The notes beneath the pieces were generated by a model. The model made no database searches, was not told the origin of the DNA, and worked only from the letters and a program-made list of their open reading frames with translations. The translations under genes were made by a program, and so were the position numbers. From Lentzea sp. NBRC 102530 (GTDB lineage Bacteria > Actinomycetota > Actinomycetes > Mycobacteriales > Pseudonocardiaceae), in the NCBI RefSeq assembly GCF_030269365.1, contig NZ_BSTF01000015.1, positions 1 to 64,000 on the forward strand: DNA of 64,000 nucleotides, read 5' to 3'. Of the stretch, positions 51,340 through 60,500 are shown one piece after another; position 1 is the first letter of the stretch; each line of letters starts with the position of its first letter.

Positions 51340-52214
51340 CAGACGGCCTTCCTGTTCGTCCAGCGGGTGACGCCGTAGGACAGCGCGACCGTGAAGGCCA
51401 GCAGGATCACGGACGCGGCCGCGGCGAGGCCGTAGTTGTTGCGGGTGAACGCGGCGTCGTAGATGTACATGCTCGGCGAGAACCGGGCGCTGATCATCGG
51501 CGTGGACTGGCTGAGCAGCACGGGTTCGGTGAACAACTGCAACGCCCAGATCAGCGTGAAGATGCCGACGGTCACGATGGCACCGCGCACCAGGGGAGTC
51601 TTGATCCGCAACGCCTGCTTGACCGGACCGGCACCGTCCACGACGGACGCTTCCAGCACCTCGCGCGGCACGGCCTGCAACGCCGCGTAGAAGATCACCA
51701 TGTTGTAGCCGAGGTTGCTCCACAGCGCGATGTTCACGATCGACGGCAGGACGGTGTGGAGGCCGAGGAAGTTGATCTGGATGTCGGCCTGGGCGAACAG
51801 GTCGACGATCGGGCTGAGCCCCGGTGTGTACAGGTAGAGCCAGATCAACGCCGCGATGATGCCGGGAACGGCGTGCGGCAGGTACAGGCTCATCTGCGCC
51901 CAGCTGCGCAGCTTCGCGACGCCGGAGTCGAGCAGCAACGCCAGCGCCAGAGCGCCGACGACCATCAACGGGATGTAGAGCAGGCAGTACAGGACTACGG
52001 TGCCGAGGCCGTTCAGGAACGTCGGGTCGCTCAGCACCGCGCCGTAGCTGCGCAGGCCGACGAACACCGTGCTCTCCGGCCCGAACCCGAGACCGGGCTG
52101 GTCGGCGGCGAAGAAGCTGAGCCAGATCGCGGTGCCGGTCGGCACGAGGAAGACCGTGACCAGCAGCAGGAAGAACGGCGCCATCAGGACGGCGCAGGCG
52201 AGCTTGCCCCTCAC
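51339..52214 (-). CDS. Carbohydrate ABC transporter permease (MalF/UgpA type)
   Basis: 291 residues with six spans. The coupling loop is VPREVLEASVVDGAGPVKQA. The first span is CAVLMAPFFLLLVTVFLVP. The GTG start overlaps the stop of the binding-protein gene by 4 bases (GTGA). It acts with the MalG-type permease. Confidence 0.9.
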   Translation of the reverse strand: MRGKLACAVLMAPFFLLLVTVFLVPTGTAIWLSFFAADQPGLGFGPESTVFVGLRSYGAVLSDPTFLNGLGTVVLYCLLYIPLMVVGALALALLLDSGVAKLRSWAQMSLYLPHAVPGIIAALIWLYLYTPGLSPIVDLFAQADIQINFLGLHTVLPSIVNIALWSNLGYNMVIFYAALQAVPREVLEASVVDGAGPVKQALRIKTPLVRGAIVTVGIFTLIWALQLFTEPVLLSQSTPMISARFSPSMYIYDAAFTRNNYGLAAAASVILLAFTVALSYGVTRWTNRKAV

Positions 52215-53509
52215 CTCGCACCCTCCTCAGTGGACAGACCGAGTGCGCGCAGGTCCGGCATGGTGCCGGACTGGGCCTCGCGCACGGCGTCGATCACCGT
52301 GCCGGAACCGGCGCCGGCGCGCGCGAACCCGTCCTGCATGACCTTCTGCGTGGCGGTCATCCGCGGCCCCCACACCCAGCCGTCGCGGATCTTCTCCGTC
52401 TCCTGCGCGAAGAGCCGGTAGATGTCCTGGCCGCCGTAGTACTCGCCGGGGAACGCCTTCGCGCCCGCCTCGACGAGCCCGGGCGCGACCGGGAACTGGC
52501 TGCTGGTGCCGCTCTTCAACCGGGCCGTCAGCGCGTCCGGGTGCGTGCACTGCCACTCGATGAACTCCATCGCGGCCTCGGGCTGCCGGGAGTCCTTCGT
52601 GACGGCGAACGTCGACCCGCCGTGCGTGCCGACGACCTGCTCGTCCCAGATCGGCATGGGCGCGATCCTCCACTTGCCCTTCTGCGCCGGACGGGCCCGC
52701 ATCTGCGCGCCCGCGTCCCACGCGCCGCTCAGCCGGGTGATCACCCGGTCCTGGCCGAGCTGGGCGTCGTGCTGCTTGCTGTCGGCGGCGTTGCGGAAGA
52801 CCAGGTCCTCGTCGATCAGCCGCTGCCAGTAGGCCGCGACCTTCTGCGTCGGCTCGTCGGCCAGGGACACGCGCCACTTGCCGCCGGCCGTGTCGAACCA
52901 CTGCGCGCCCGCCTGCCAGGCGTAGCAGGCGAACTGCATGCCGCCGTCGGTCGGGAAGATCGCGAGCCGCTGCGCGGCGTTGTGGGAGCGGACCGTCCGC
53001 GCCAGCGAGGCGAACTCGTCCCAGGTCGTCGGGATCTCGAAGCCGCCTGCCTGGAACAGGTCGGCCCGGTAGTGCAGGACCATCGGCTCGATGTCGAGGG
53101 GGACGCTGAACACGCGGTTGTCGAACGTCGTGAGCTTCAGCGCCTGGGGCAGGAGCTTCTGCTTCACGCGGTCGGTCACGAGGTCGGTGATGTCGCGGGC
53201 CACGCCGTCGATCGCGTACCCCGGGACCTGCGGGTACTCGATCGTGGCCACATCCGGTGCGTTGCCCGCGCGAGCCGCGTTGCTGAGCTTGGCGTACCCG
53301 CCCTGCCCACCGGAGGGGATCTGCTGGAAGACCACCCGGATGCGGTTCTGCGAGGAGTTGAACGCGTCGACGACCTGCTGGCTACCGCGCAGGGCCGACC
53401 AGAACGTGATCTCTACCGGGCCTCCGGCACCGCGGCGTTGCGGAGTGGAGCAGGCCGCCAACGGTGCCGTGAGACCTGCCGCGAGGAGGGTGCGACGACT
53501 CAGGCGCAT
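52211..53509 (-). CDS. Sugar ABC transporter substrate-binding lipoprotein (Tat-type signal)
   Basis: 432 residues. The signal SRRTLLAAGLTAPLAACST combines a twin-arginine motif with a lipobox, so it is probably exported folded by Tat and lipidated. The mature part is a family 1 extracellular binding protein (VEITFWSALRGSQQVVDAFN, GGSTFAVTKDSRQPEAAMEF). The ATG at 53509 is preferred because AGGA lies 8 nt upstream; one at 53518 leaves no spacing. It is the first gene of the sugar operon, directly behind the DeoR/LacI-type regulator. Confidence 0.9.
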   Translation of the reverse strand: MRLSRRTLLAAGLTAPLAACSTPQRRGAGGPVEITFWSALRGSQQVVDAFNSSQNRIRVVFQQIPSGGQGGYAKLSNAARAGNAPDVATIEYPQVPGYAIDGVARDITDLVTDRVKQKLLPQALKLTTFDNRVFSVPLDIEPMVLHYRADLFQAGGFEIPTTWDEFASLARTVRSHNAAQRLAIFPTDGGMQFACYAWQAGAQWFDTAGGKWRVSLADEPTQKVAAYWQRLIDEDLVFRNAADSKQHDAQLGQDRVITRLSGAWDAGAQMRARPAQKGKWRIAPMPIWDEQVVGTHGGSTFAVTKDSRQPEAAMEFIEWQCTHPDALTARLKSGTSSQFPVAPGLVEAGAKAFPGEYYGGQDIYRLFAQETEKIRDGWVWGPRMTATQKVMQDGFARAGAGSGTVIDAVREAQSGTMPDLRALGLSTEEGAR

Positions 53510-53521
53510 GGATCGCATCCT

Positions 53522-53533
53522 GATCGTACGATC
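53522..53533. promoter_or_regulatory. 12-bp perfect palindrome before the sugar operon
   Basis: gatcgtacgatc lies 13 bases upstream of the binding-protein start, between any promoter and the ribosome binding site. It is a possible operator. No second copy is seen before the regulator gene, so it may be recognised by another protein or be chance. Confidence 0.4.
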
Positions 53534-53542
53534 GGTTTGTCG

Positions 53543-54571
53543 TCAAGAAACGGTCAAACGCTCAGACGATGAGCGGATCTTCAACGACGGCAGCAGCTCG
53601 ATCCGTTCAGGGGCGGTGACCTCGCCGTTCAGCTTCCTGAGCAGCAGCTCGGCGGCCACCCGGCCGACCTCGGTCTTGGGCGGCGCGACGGCGGTGAGCG
53701 GGATGCTGCCCAGGGACGCGACCACGTCGTCGTACGAGACGACCGAGCACCTCCGGGGCACGTCGATCCCCGCGTGCGTCAGCTGCTGGACCAGCATCAA
53801 CGCGTCCTCGTCGCCGTGCAGCACGGCCGCCGTGGCCCGCCGCCGGCGCAGCACGTCGACCAGCCCGCCGTCCGGCGCGCTGCTGACCGTGACGGCGTCC
53901 TCCAGGCCCGCGGAGATCTCGTTGAACGCCCGGCGCAACACGCGCGCTGTCGGACTGTCGTCGCGTGCGGCCAGCACGATCCGACGATGCCCCAGGTCCG
54001 TCAGGTGCTTCACGGCGAGATACATGCCGTACCAGTGGTCCGAGCACACGGAGTTCATCGCTCTGAGGTGTCCGCTCGGGCGGCGTTCCATCAGGACGGT
54101 CGGCACGCCGGTGTCCGCGAGCCAGTCGTCCTCGGCCTCCTCCTCGAACGTCCGCCAGCGCGGCGCCATCAGCATGCCTTGCACCGGTTCGGTCAGCGCC
54201 TTCTCGACGATGGGTCGTTCGGCACCCCTGACCTGCGGCGCGATGTGCAGGACAACGCGCATGCCCGCCTCTTCGAGCCTGCGCCGTGCGCCGTTCATCG
54301 TCTCGTAGAGGTACGTGTGGCGTTCCGGCACGACGAGCGCGATGGACCCGTTCGTCGCCTGCACGGGCGCCGGCTGCGCGACCGGGGTGAGCGAGCGCGC
54401 GATGCCGTGGCCGCGGCGCAGCTTGCCGAGCCTCGCCAGCTCCTCGACGTCGCGGCGGATCGTGACGATCGAGACGTCGAGTTCCTCGGCCAGATCGCTC
54501 ACCTTGACCGTGCCCCGCGACGCCGTGACGGCCAGGATCCGCTGCCGTCGCGCCTCGCTGGACTCCCGCAT
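53543..54571 (-). CDS. DeoR-HTH/LacI-sensor hybrid transcriptional regulator
   Basis: 342 residues. A DeoR-type winged helix spans 8-60 (RRQRILAVTASRGTVKVSDL, DVSIVTIRRDVEELARLGKL). Instead of a DeoR sugar-phosphate domain it carries a LacI/periplasmic-binding-like sensor (IALVVPERHTYLYETMNGAR, LTDLGHRRIVLAARDDSPTA, IPLTAVAPPKTEVGRVAAEL). It probably represses the downstream sugar operon until a sugar binds. The ATG at 54571 has AGGCGG ~8 nt before it. The hybrid is known in actinobacteria but less common than pure LacI or DeoR. Confidence 0.88.
   Translation of the reverse strand: MRESSEARRQRILAVTASRGTVKVSDLAEELDVSIVTIRRDVEELARLGKLRRGHGIARSLTPVAQPAPVQATNGSIALVVPERHTYLYETMNGARRRLEEAGMRVVLHIAPQVRGAERPIVEKALTEPVQGMLMAPRWRTFEEEAEDDWLADTGVPTVLMERRPSGHLRAMNSVCSDHWYGMYLAVKHLTDLGHRRIVLAARDDSPTARVLRRAFNEISAGLEDAVTVSSAPDGGLVDVLRRRRATAAVLHGDEDALMLVQQLTHAGIDVPRRCSVVSYDDVVASLGSIPLTAVAPPKTEVGRVAAELLLRKLNGEVTAPERIELLPSLKIRSSSERLTVS
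53547..53560 (-). promoter_or_regulatory. Candidate operator of the DeoR/LacI hybrid (sugar operon)
   Basis: On the minus strand it reads CGTTTGACCGTTTC, a direct repeat of CGTTT with 8-base period. It begins 38 bases upstream of the binding-protein start and overlaps the last codons of the regulator gene. It matches the site before the regulator gene at 12 of 14 positions. Confidence 0.45.
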
Positions 54572-54586
54572 GACCGACCGCCTGTT

Positions 54587-54600
54587 CGTTTGAGCGTTTT
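54587..54600 (+). promoter_or_regulatory. Candidate operator of the DeoR/LacI hybrid (own gene)
   Basis: It reads CGTTTGAGCGTTTT on the plus strand, a direct repeat with 8-base period, 15 bases upstream of the regulator ATG. Together with the site at 53547-53560 it suggests autoregulation plus control of the operon. DeoR-type proteins commonly bind short repeated half-sites. Confidence 0.45.
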
Positions 54601-54669
54601 GCGCGAGCATAACTGAAAGGGCTCTCAGCGACCCGCGACTAGCGTCACCCGCGAGGGGGACGAACGCAG

Positions 54670-55590
54670 ATGAAGATCGTGATTCCAGGCGGAACGGGCC
54701 AGGTGGGCGGCGTGCTGACGCGCGCATTCAGGTCGGCGGGCCACGAGGTGGTGATCATCAGCCGCAGCGCGGGCGTGCGCTGGGACGGTCACACGCTCGG
54801 CCCGTGGGCAGCGGAACTCGACGGCGCCGACGTGGTGATCAACCTGGCCGGGCGCAGCGTGAGCTGCCGCTACAACGCCGAGAACCTGCGGCAGATGATG
54901 CGCTCGCGGGTCGACTCGGCCCGCGTCGTCGGCGAGGCCATCGCGAAGGCCGACAACCCGCCCGGCGTGTGGCTCCAGATGAGCACGGCGACGATCTACG
55001 CGCACCGCTTCGACGCGCCCAACGACGAGGCGACCGGCGTCCTCGGCGGCCGCGAACCGGACGTGCCGGGCTACTGGACGTACAGCGTCGAGATCGCCAA
55101 GCGCTGGGAGGCCGAACTCTTCGAGGCCGCCACGCCCGGCACGCGCAAGGTCGCGTTGCGGTCGGCGATGGTGATGAGCCCCGACCGGGGCGGCGTCTTC
55201 GACTACCTGTCGTGGCTCGCGCGGCTCGGCCTCGGCGGACCGCTCGCGGGCGGGCGGCAGTACGTGTCGTGGATCCACGACGACGACTTCGTGCGCGCCG
55301 TCGCGTTGCTGATCAGGGAACCGGTCGAGGGCGCCGTGAACCTCGCGGCACCCCACCCGTTGCCGCAGCGGGACTTCATGCGCGAACTCCGCCGGGCCTG
55401 GAAGGTGCCGGTCGGCCTGCCCGCGACGCGCCTGATGGCGTCGCTGGGCGCCTTCGCGCTGCGCAGCGACACCGAACTGCTGCTCAAGAGCCGCCGGGTC
55501 ACCCCGGGCAGGCTGGTCGAGGCCGGCTTCGACTTCCACTTCCCGCACTGGCCGTCGGCGGCGCAGAATCTGGTGGAGCGCAGGAGGTGA
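54670..55590 (+). CDS. TIGR01777-type NAD-dependent epimerase/dehydratase
   Basis: 306 residues of an extended SDR. The dinucleotide loop is IPGGTGQVGGVLTRAFRSAG, a conserved NLAGRSV follows, then STATIYAHR and YWTYSVEIAKRWE with the Tyr/Lys region, and a C-terminal domain ending in FHFPHWPSAAQNLV. The family acts on unknown nucleotide-linked or small substrates. The start follows a short A/G stretch. The nitrile hydratase beta-N gene begins 1 base after the stop, so this is the first gene of that unit. Confidence 0.88.
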   Translation: MKIVIPGGTGQVGGVLTRAFRSAGHEVVIISRSAGVRWDGHTLGPWAAELDGADVVINLAGRSVSCRYNAENLRQMMRSRVDSARVVGEAIAKADNPPGVWLQMSTATIYAHRFDAPNDEATGVLGGREPDVPGYWTYSVEIAKRWEAELFEAATPGTRKVALRSAMVMSPDRGGVFDYLSWLARLGLGGPLAGGRQYVSWIHDDDFVRAVALLIREPVEGAVNLAAPHPLPQRDFMRELRRAWKVPVGLPATRLMASLGAFALRSDTELLLKSRRVTPGRLVEAGFDFHFPHWPSAAQNLVERRR

Positions 55591-55591
55591 G

Positions 55592-55843
55592 ATGCCGAGG
55601 ACCAACGACGTCGGCGGGCTCGACGGCTTCGGCCCGGTGGTGGAGGAACTGGACGAGCCGCCGTTCCACCACGACTGGGAGGCGCACGTCATGGCGATGA
55701 ACCGCGCGCTGATCGGCCGGCGGATCTACAACCTCGACGAGTTCCGCGACGCCGTCGAACGCACGATGTCGCACGAGTCCTCGTACTACGAGAACTGGTT
55801 CCGCGCGATCCGGACGCTCCTGAAGGAGAAGGGCGTTGTCTGA
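55592..55843 (+). CDS. Nitrile hydratase beta subunit, N-terminal half as separate protein
   Basis: 83 residues matching the N-terminal domain of nitrile hydratase beta: NDVGGLDGFGPVVEELDEPP, FHHDWEAHVMAMNRAL, then DEFRDAVERTMSHESSYYEN and WFRAIRTLLKEKG. aggaggtgag precedes the ATG. In most bacteria this is fused to the next part. Here it ends with its own stop and the second half begins in an overlapping frame. It resembles the three-subunit toyocamycin nitrile hydratase and thiocyanate hydrolase, where the beta chain is split. It could also act like the related activator proteins. Confidence 0.88.
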   Translation: MPRTNDVGGLDGFGPVVEELDEPPFHHDWEAHVMAMNRALIGRRIYNLDEFRDAVERTMSHESSYYENWFRAIRTLLKEKGVV

Positions 55844-56102
55844 GCGCTACCGCACCGGCGACCGCGTGCGGACGTCCACAGTGGACCCGGACCACCACAC
55901 CCGCCTGCCGCACTACGCCCGCGGCCACGTGGGCACGGTCGTGGGCCACGACGGCGTCCACCCGCTCGCGGACCTGAGCGCGCAGGGGATCCAGCAGCGC
56001 CAGCAGGTCTACCTCGTGCGGTTCTGCGCGCGCGAACTCTTCGGCCACGGCGACCACAGCGTGACGCTGTCCCTCTGGGAGGACTACCTCAGCCATGAGT
56101 GA
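55836..56102 (+). CDS. Nitrile hydratase beta subunit, C-terminal half as separate protein
   Basis: 88 residues with the SH3-like barrel of nitrile hydratase beta: YRTGDRVRTSTVDPDHHTRL, PHYARGHVGTVVGHDGVHPL, QQVYLVRFCARELFGHGDHS and a closing LWEDYLSHE. The start is a TTG overlapping the end of the first half by 8 bases, in another frame. The barrel normally supplies Arg residues that hold the oxidised Cys ligands of the alpha subunit. All three genes overlap, so equal dosage is likely. Confidence 0.88.
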   Translation: MSERYRTGDRVRTSTVDPDHHTRLPHYARGHVGTVVGHDGVHPLADLSAQGIQQRQQVYLVRFCARELFGHGDHSVTLSLWEDYLSHE

Positions 56103-56685
56103 CGACCACGACGACTCCCCGATCGCCGCCCAGGTCCGCGACCTGGAAGCACTGCTGGAGGCCAAGGGCCTGATCGACCCGCGCGAACTCGACCAGGTGC
56201 TGGAGGCGTTCGCCGCGAAGGCCTCCCCCGCCAACGGCTTCCGGGTCGTCGCCCGCGCCTGGGTCGACGAGGGTTTCCGGGAACGCCTGCTGGCGGGCGC
56301 CAACGACGCCCTGCCCGAACTGGGCCTGTCGATGGGCGGCGGCCTGCAACCGCAGGTCCTGCACGTCGTGGAGAACACCGAGGACGTGCACAACGTCATC
56401 GTGTGCACGCTGTGCAGCTGCTACCCGCTCTCGCTGCTCGGACCGTCGCCGACCTGGTACAAGAGCACCGCGTACCGGTCCGCGGTGGTCAGCCGGCCGC
56501 GCGAGGTGCTGGAGCAGTTCGGCTTCGACCTGCCGCAAGACACCCAGATCCGGGTGTGGGACGCGAACGCCGAGTCGCGGTACATGGTGCTGCCGCGCCG
56601 CCCGGACGGCACGGACGAGCTGACCGAAGCCGAACTCGCGGCACTGGTCACGCGCAACGGGCTGATCGGCACCGCTGCCGTCTGA
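56095..56685 (+). CDS. Nitrile hydratase alpha subunit (cobalt-type)
   Basis: 196 residues. The metal site CTLCSC (104-109) lies in VIVCTLCSCYPLSLLG; Thr at the second place marks the cobalt type, iron enzymes having Ser. The N-terminal helices (QVRDLEALLEAKGLIDPREL) and the WYKSTAYRSAVVSRPREVL segment are standard. It hydrates nitriles to amides with the two beta parts. The ATG overlaps the beta-C stop region by 8 bases. No amidase or cobalt transporter is nearby. Confidence 0.93.
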   Translation: MSDDHDDSPIAAQVRDLEALLEAKGLIDPRELDQVLEAFAAKASPANGFRVVARAWVDEGFRERLLAGANDALPELGLSMGGGLQPQVLHVVENTEDVHNVIVCTLCSCYPLSLLGPSPTWYKSTAYRSAVVSRPREVLEQFGFDLPQDTQIRVWDANAESRYMVLPRRPDGTDELTEAELAALVTRNGLIGTAAV

Positions 56686-56692
56686 GCGGAGA

Positions 56693-56720
56693 AGGGGCCG
56701 CCCCGAGTGGAGCGGCCCCT
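56693..56720. terminator. Hairpin between nitrile hydratase and HEPN-like genes
   Basis: A 9-bp inverted repeat, aggggccgc (56693-56701) with gcggcccct (56712-56720), with a 10-nt loop between convergent stops at 56685 and 56725. It can end transcription from both sides. Confidence 0.7.
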
Positions 56721-56724
56721 CATC

Positions 56725-57567
56725 TCAGTCTTCCGCAGGCATCGCCGCGTCGAGATCGTTCAACAAGGCCTGCACCGGCGGCCAGCTCATCAAGACGGTG
56801 TCCTCGTCCGGCGTGAATCCTGTCTCGAGCTGACGACGGGGATGGATGTAGTTGCGGAAGTCCCTTACCTGATCCATGAAGCTCTTGGCGTCCAACTGAA
56901 TCAGCCCGCAGTCATGTGCGACCGTGATCAGCAGGTCGAGTCCGGCGCGTTTGGCAGCGATCTTTCGGCCATCCCTGCCGATGAATCCGTCGGTCGCGCA
57001 CTCCGGATGACGTTCGATGAGAACTCCGTAGAGAAGACCTTCCACGAAGCTCCCAATCCCGAACAACGCCAGCAGGTGGGAGCCGACGGCATCCGCCTCC
57101 TGGCTTTGCCGGACTCGGTCCACGAGCAGCGTCACGAGCTGTTCGTCCGAGATCCACCGCCGCACCCGTTGTTCGACTTCGTCGAGGTGCAACACCACCT
57201 TGCTCGGACCTGCCTGCCCCACCTCCGCCATCACAGGGCGACCGGCCACGTACCGGATCTCCAGTTGTTCCGGCTCAAGAACTCGGTTCAGCTCAAGGCG
57301 AATGGCGTCTGCTGTAGACAGCCCGTCCTCGTACTCGATGGGATCGCTGAGCCGGCGCAGGAGACGCTCCACATCGTCGGAGTCACGCTCTGAAAGAGAT
57401 TCGATCATCCAGCCCACCCGCGCCGAGTGATCGTACTCAGGCGCGTTCTTCCAGCCGGACGAGCGAAGCAGTGCCTCCAGCTCCCTACCCGTTCGTTCGT
57501 AGGGGCCGCCTTGATCAACCGCGATCCTGGCGACTCGCTCAATCGTCTTCTCGTCGAGTGGAAACAT
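56725..57567 (-). CDS. HEPN-like protein coupled to helicase-nuclease (candidate defence component)
   Basis: 280 residues, soluble. Residues ~20-110 resemble a helical module found at the N-terminus of abortive-infection proteins (TGRELEALLRSSGWKNA, LLRRLSDPIEYEDGL). Residues ~130-250 are helical and end in QVRDFRNYIHPRRQLE, where Arg235/Arg238 and His242 fit the R-x(4-6)-H motif of HEPN ribonucleases and toxins. The ATG overlaps the helicase stop by one base (TGATG), so the two are translated together. GC is lower than in flanking genes. The function is inferred, not proven; a non-catalytic HEPN is possible. Confidence 0.7.
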   Translation of the reverse strand: MFPLDEKTIERVARIAVDQGGPYERTGRELEALLRSSGWKNAPEYDHSARVGWMIESLSERDSDDVERLLRRLSDPIEYEDGLSTADAIRLELNRVLEPEQLEIRYVAGRPVMAEVGQAGPSKVVLHLDEVEQRVRRWISDEQLVTLLVDRVRQSQEADAVGSHLLALFGIGSFVEGLLYGVLIERHPECATDGFIGRDGRKIAAKRAGLDLLITVAHDCGLIQLDAKSFMDQVRDFRNYIHPRRQLETGFTPDEDTVLMSWPPVQALLNDLDAAMPAED

Positions 57568-60500
57568 CAGGCCCCCTGCCCGTCCATCAGCTGCTGCGCA
57601 CGGGTCAACGCCTCACCGAGGAGTTGCTCCATCTTGCTGGTCTTGCGTCCGAAACCCAGCTCCGCGACCGCCTGTTCGATGCGGGTGTCGCGATCAACCT
57701 GCAGTCGATCCGTGAGCAACCAGCAGCACAACTGGACGAGTTCCGCTCCGGTGTAGTGAACGATCTGCGGTCGCTTGGGTGGTGGCAGGAAGACAGGGCG
57801 CGGACCGCGTCGAGGTTTCTCGACCACAACGGTGGGACGGGGCGCCGATGAGGCACCGACCACTGCGACGCGGTCGGCGTCGATCATCGCCTTCTCCCAG
57901 CTCGCCACGATCGCTTCCAGCTGCGCGTCCGAGTCTCGGAACCAGTCGCTCGCCCACAACCGGTGAAACCGCCACCCGAGGCGCTCCAGGTGTTCCTGTC
58001 GCAACCTGTCTCGATCTCGCGCACTGGCCAGGCGGTGATAGGTGTCGCCGTCCGCCTCGACGGCGAGCACCATCCGGCCTGGCTGATCTCGGTGCCCGAG
58101 CGCGAAGTCGATCCGGTAGCCGGTGACACCCCACTGCGGCACGACCGGCACGCCCGCCCGCACCAGCGCGTCGTACACGCTGCGCTCGAACCCGTTCAGG
58201 TCACCTGCGCTTTGTTCACCAACGAGGTTGACGTCACCACCGTTGTCCGCCAATTCCATGAACTGCCGGAGGAGTTCCGAACCCTGATAGGTACCGCCCG
58301 GCGCGATGTCGTGTGGTGAGAAGGACGCCACGACCTGCATCCGTTTTCTGGACCTGGTCACAGCGACGTTGAGGCGACGCTCGCCGCCTTGGTGGTTCAA
58401 CGCTCCGAACGAGCTCCGGGAAAGCTTGCCGTTGGCGCCCTTTGCGGCCCCCAGGCTGAAGATGATCACATCGCGCTCGTCGCCCTGCACGCTCTCGATG
58501 CTCTTCACGAAGAGTCGTCGACCTGTGCCCTGCATCCGGCCGGTGAACTCGGAGAGTTCCTCGTGGTCGGCGCCCGCTTTGCGCAAGGCCGCCTCGATGT
58601 GGTTCGCGTGCCCGACCCCCATCGTGATCACGCCCAGCGTGTCCTCCGGATGTGCCCGCACGTGGTCGAGCACCATCTCCACGACCGCGGCGATCTCCTC
58701 GGCGTTGGCGCCGTTCCTGCCCGGCGCGACCTGGCCTCCGACCTGACGCAACGACATGGGACTCACCGACTGGCAGCCTGGGAAGGTGACGAGCTTGCCT
58801 CCGTAGAAAGCCTTGTTGGAGAAGGTGATCAACCGCTCGTCAAGACTGCGGTAGTGCCACTCGAGCATCCAGCTGTTCGGCACGAAGGTGCTCAGGCAGG
58901 CCAGAATCGACTCGTAGTCACCGAGCTGTGCGACATCGGCGTCTTCCTCGTCGTCCTCGGATTCGGCTCCGCTCATCGCGCTGCGGAAGAACGTGCTCGG
59001 AGGAAGCTGCCGTTCGTCGCCGGCCACTACGAGCTGTTCACCGCGCATGATCGACGTCATGGCGTCGTGCGGCTCGACCTGACTCGCTTCGTCGAACACG
59101 ACGATGTCGAACAGGCGCTCGGCCGGCAGCAGCCTGCTGACGACGATGGGCGACATCGCCCAGCACGGGCGGGCAGCCAGCAATACGTCTGGAGCCTTGG
59201 CGACGAGCTTCCGCATCGGCATGTGGCCGCGCTTGCGCTTCGCTTCAGCACGGACGACGTCGTTTTGTTCGGGGTGCGCGTCACGTGCGGCTCTGAGCCC
59301 TTCTGCCACGTTACGGCGCACCCGTTGCGCGTTGAGCACGAAGTGCTGGACATCGAGCTCGCGAAACTCTCCGACGACCTGCGCGTGCTGACGACCGGAG
59401 AACCTGCCGAGGTGCTGGATCTGAATGCGGTGCTCGTCGAGAAGCGAGCTGTACCAGGAGAAGCGGAACGCGTCACGCGCCTGCAGCGCATCGCAGTCTC
59501 GGCCCGCGAGCTCGACGAGGAACCGCGTGAGCCCGAGACCGACCAGGTGATCACGGAGTTCGTTCAGCCGGGGAACGCCGAAGAGCTGTTCTCTCTCAAC
59601 AACGAGCTGCCTGACCGCCGTCGTCACCTCTTCCTCTGTCCAGGTCTCCGCCTCCTGCAGCTGAGCGCCCATCGCCACCGCCGCCAGTTGGTCACGAGCG
59701 CTCGCGATCTCCTCGACGATCTTGCTCAACCCCAGCACTTCCTGAGGTTGACCACCTCCTATCGCGTGGGTTCGCCACCTGTCACGCTGCACCGCCGCAG
59801 CACAGAGCTCGTCATGAAGCGTCTTCCTGTCGCACCGTCCAGCCTTGCGGACGAACGCAGCTTCCTTGCGCAGTTTCCGGCGCTGGAACCAGCCGATCGC
59901 ACGTGGCTGCTGGGCGCGGAACCGCCGGTCACCGGTCGCGAAGCGGTAGTCGTCGAGGCTCGCGCCGAACACCTCGGGGTGGAACAGGGTCAGCGTCCGC
60001 TCGACTTCACGCAGCAGGCCCAGCACGGCCTGCCATCCCGGCAGGTCGGCAGGGCGCTGGAAACCGACCTGACCTACGAGTCGCTGCATCTGCTTCTGCG
60101 CCTCTGGCCACGTCCTCCTGTGGAGATCGTCCAACTCGACCACGAGGCGACGAACTTCGTCATCGCTCCGGATCTCCGAGTGCGACCACGCCGACTCACC
60201 GCGGTGAAAGGCGAGGCCACCGTTGTTGACGAATTCCATCAGCGCGTCTTCGACGCCGCGCACGACGTCACCGTGCAGGTCACGGAGCTGTGTTCCGTGA
60301 AAGCGGACGGGGTTGTCGCTGTTGGAGGGCAGCTCGAGCAAACGCTGATACAGGCCGAACGTGTGCTGCTCCCACGGCGCAAGGTTCTGGTGCATGGCCG
60401 CGCGGTGGTCGATCAGGTGACTCCGGCGATCACGCAGCCTGTCGTGCAACCCGTTGTCCGCGGCCGGAAGCTCTTTGCTGGCCCGGTCCAACGACTCGGC

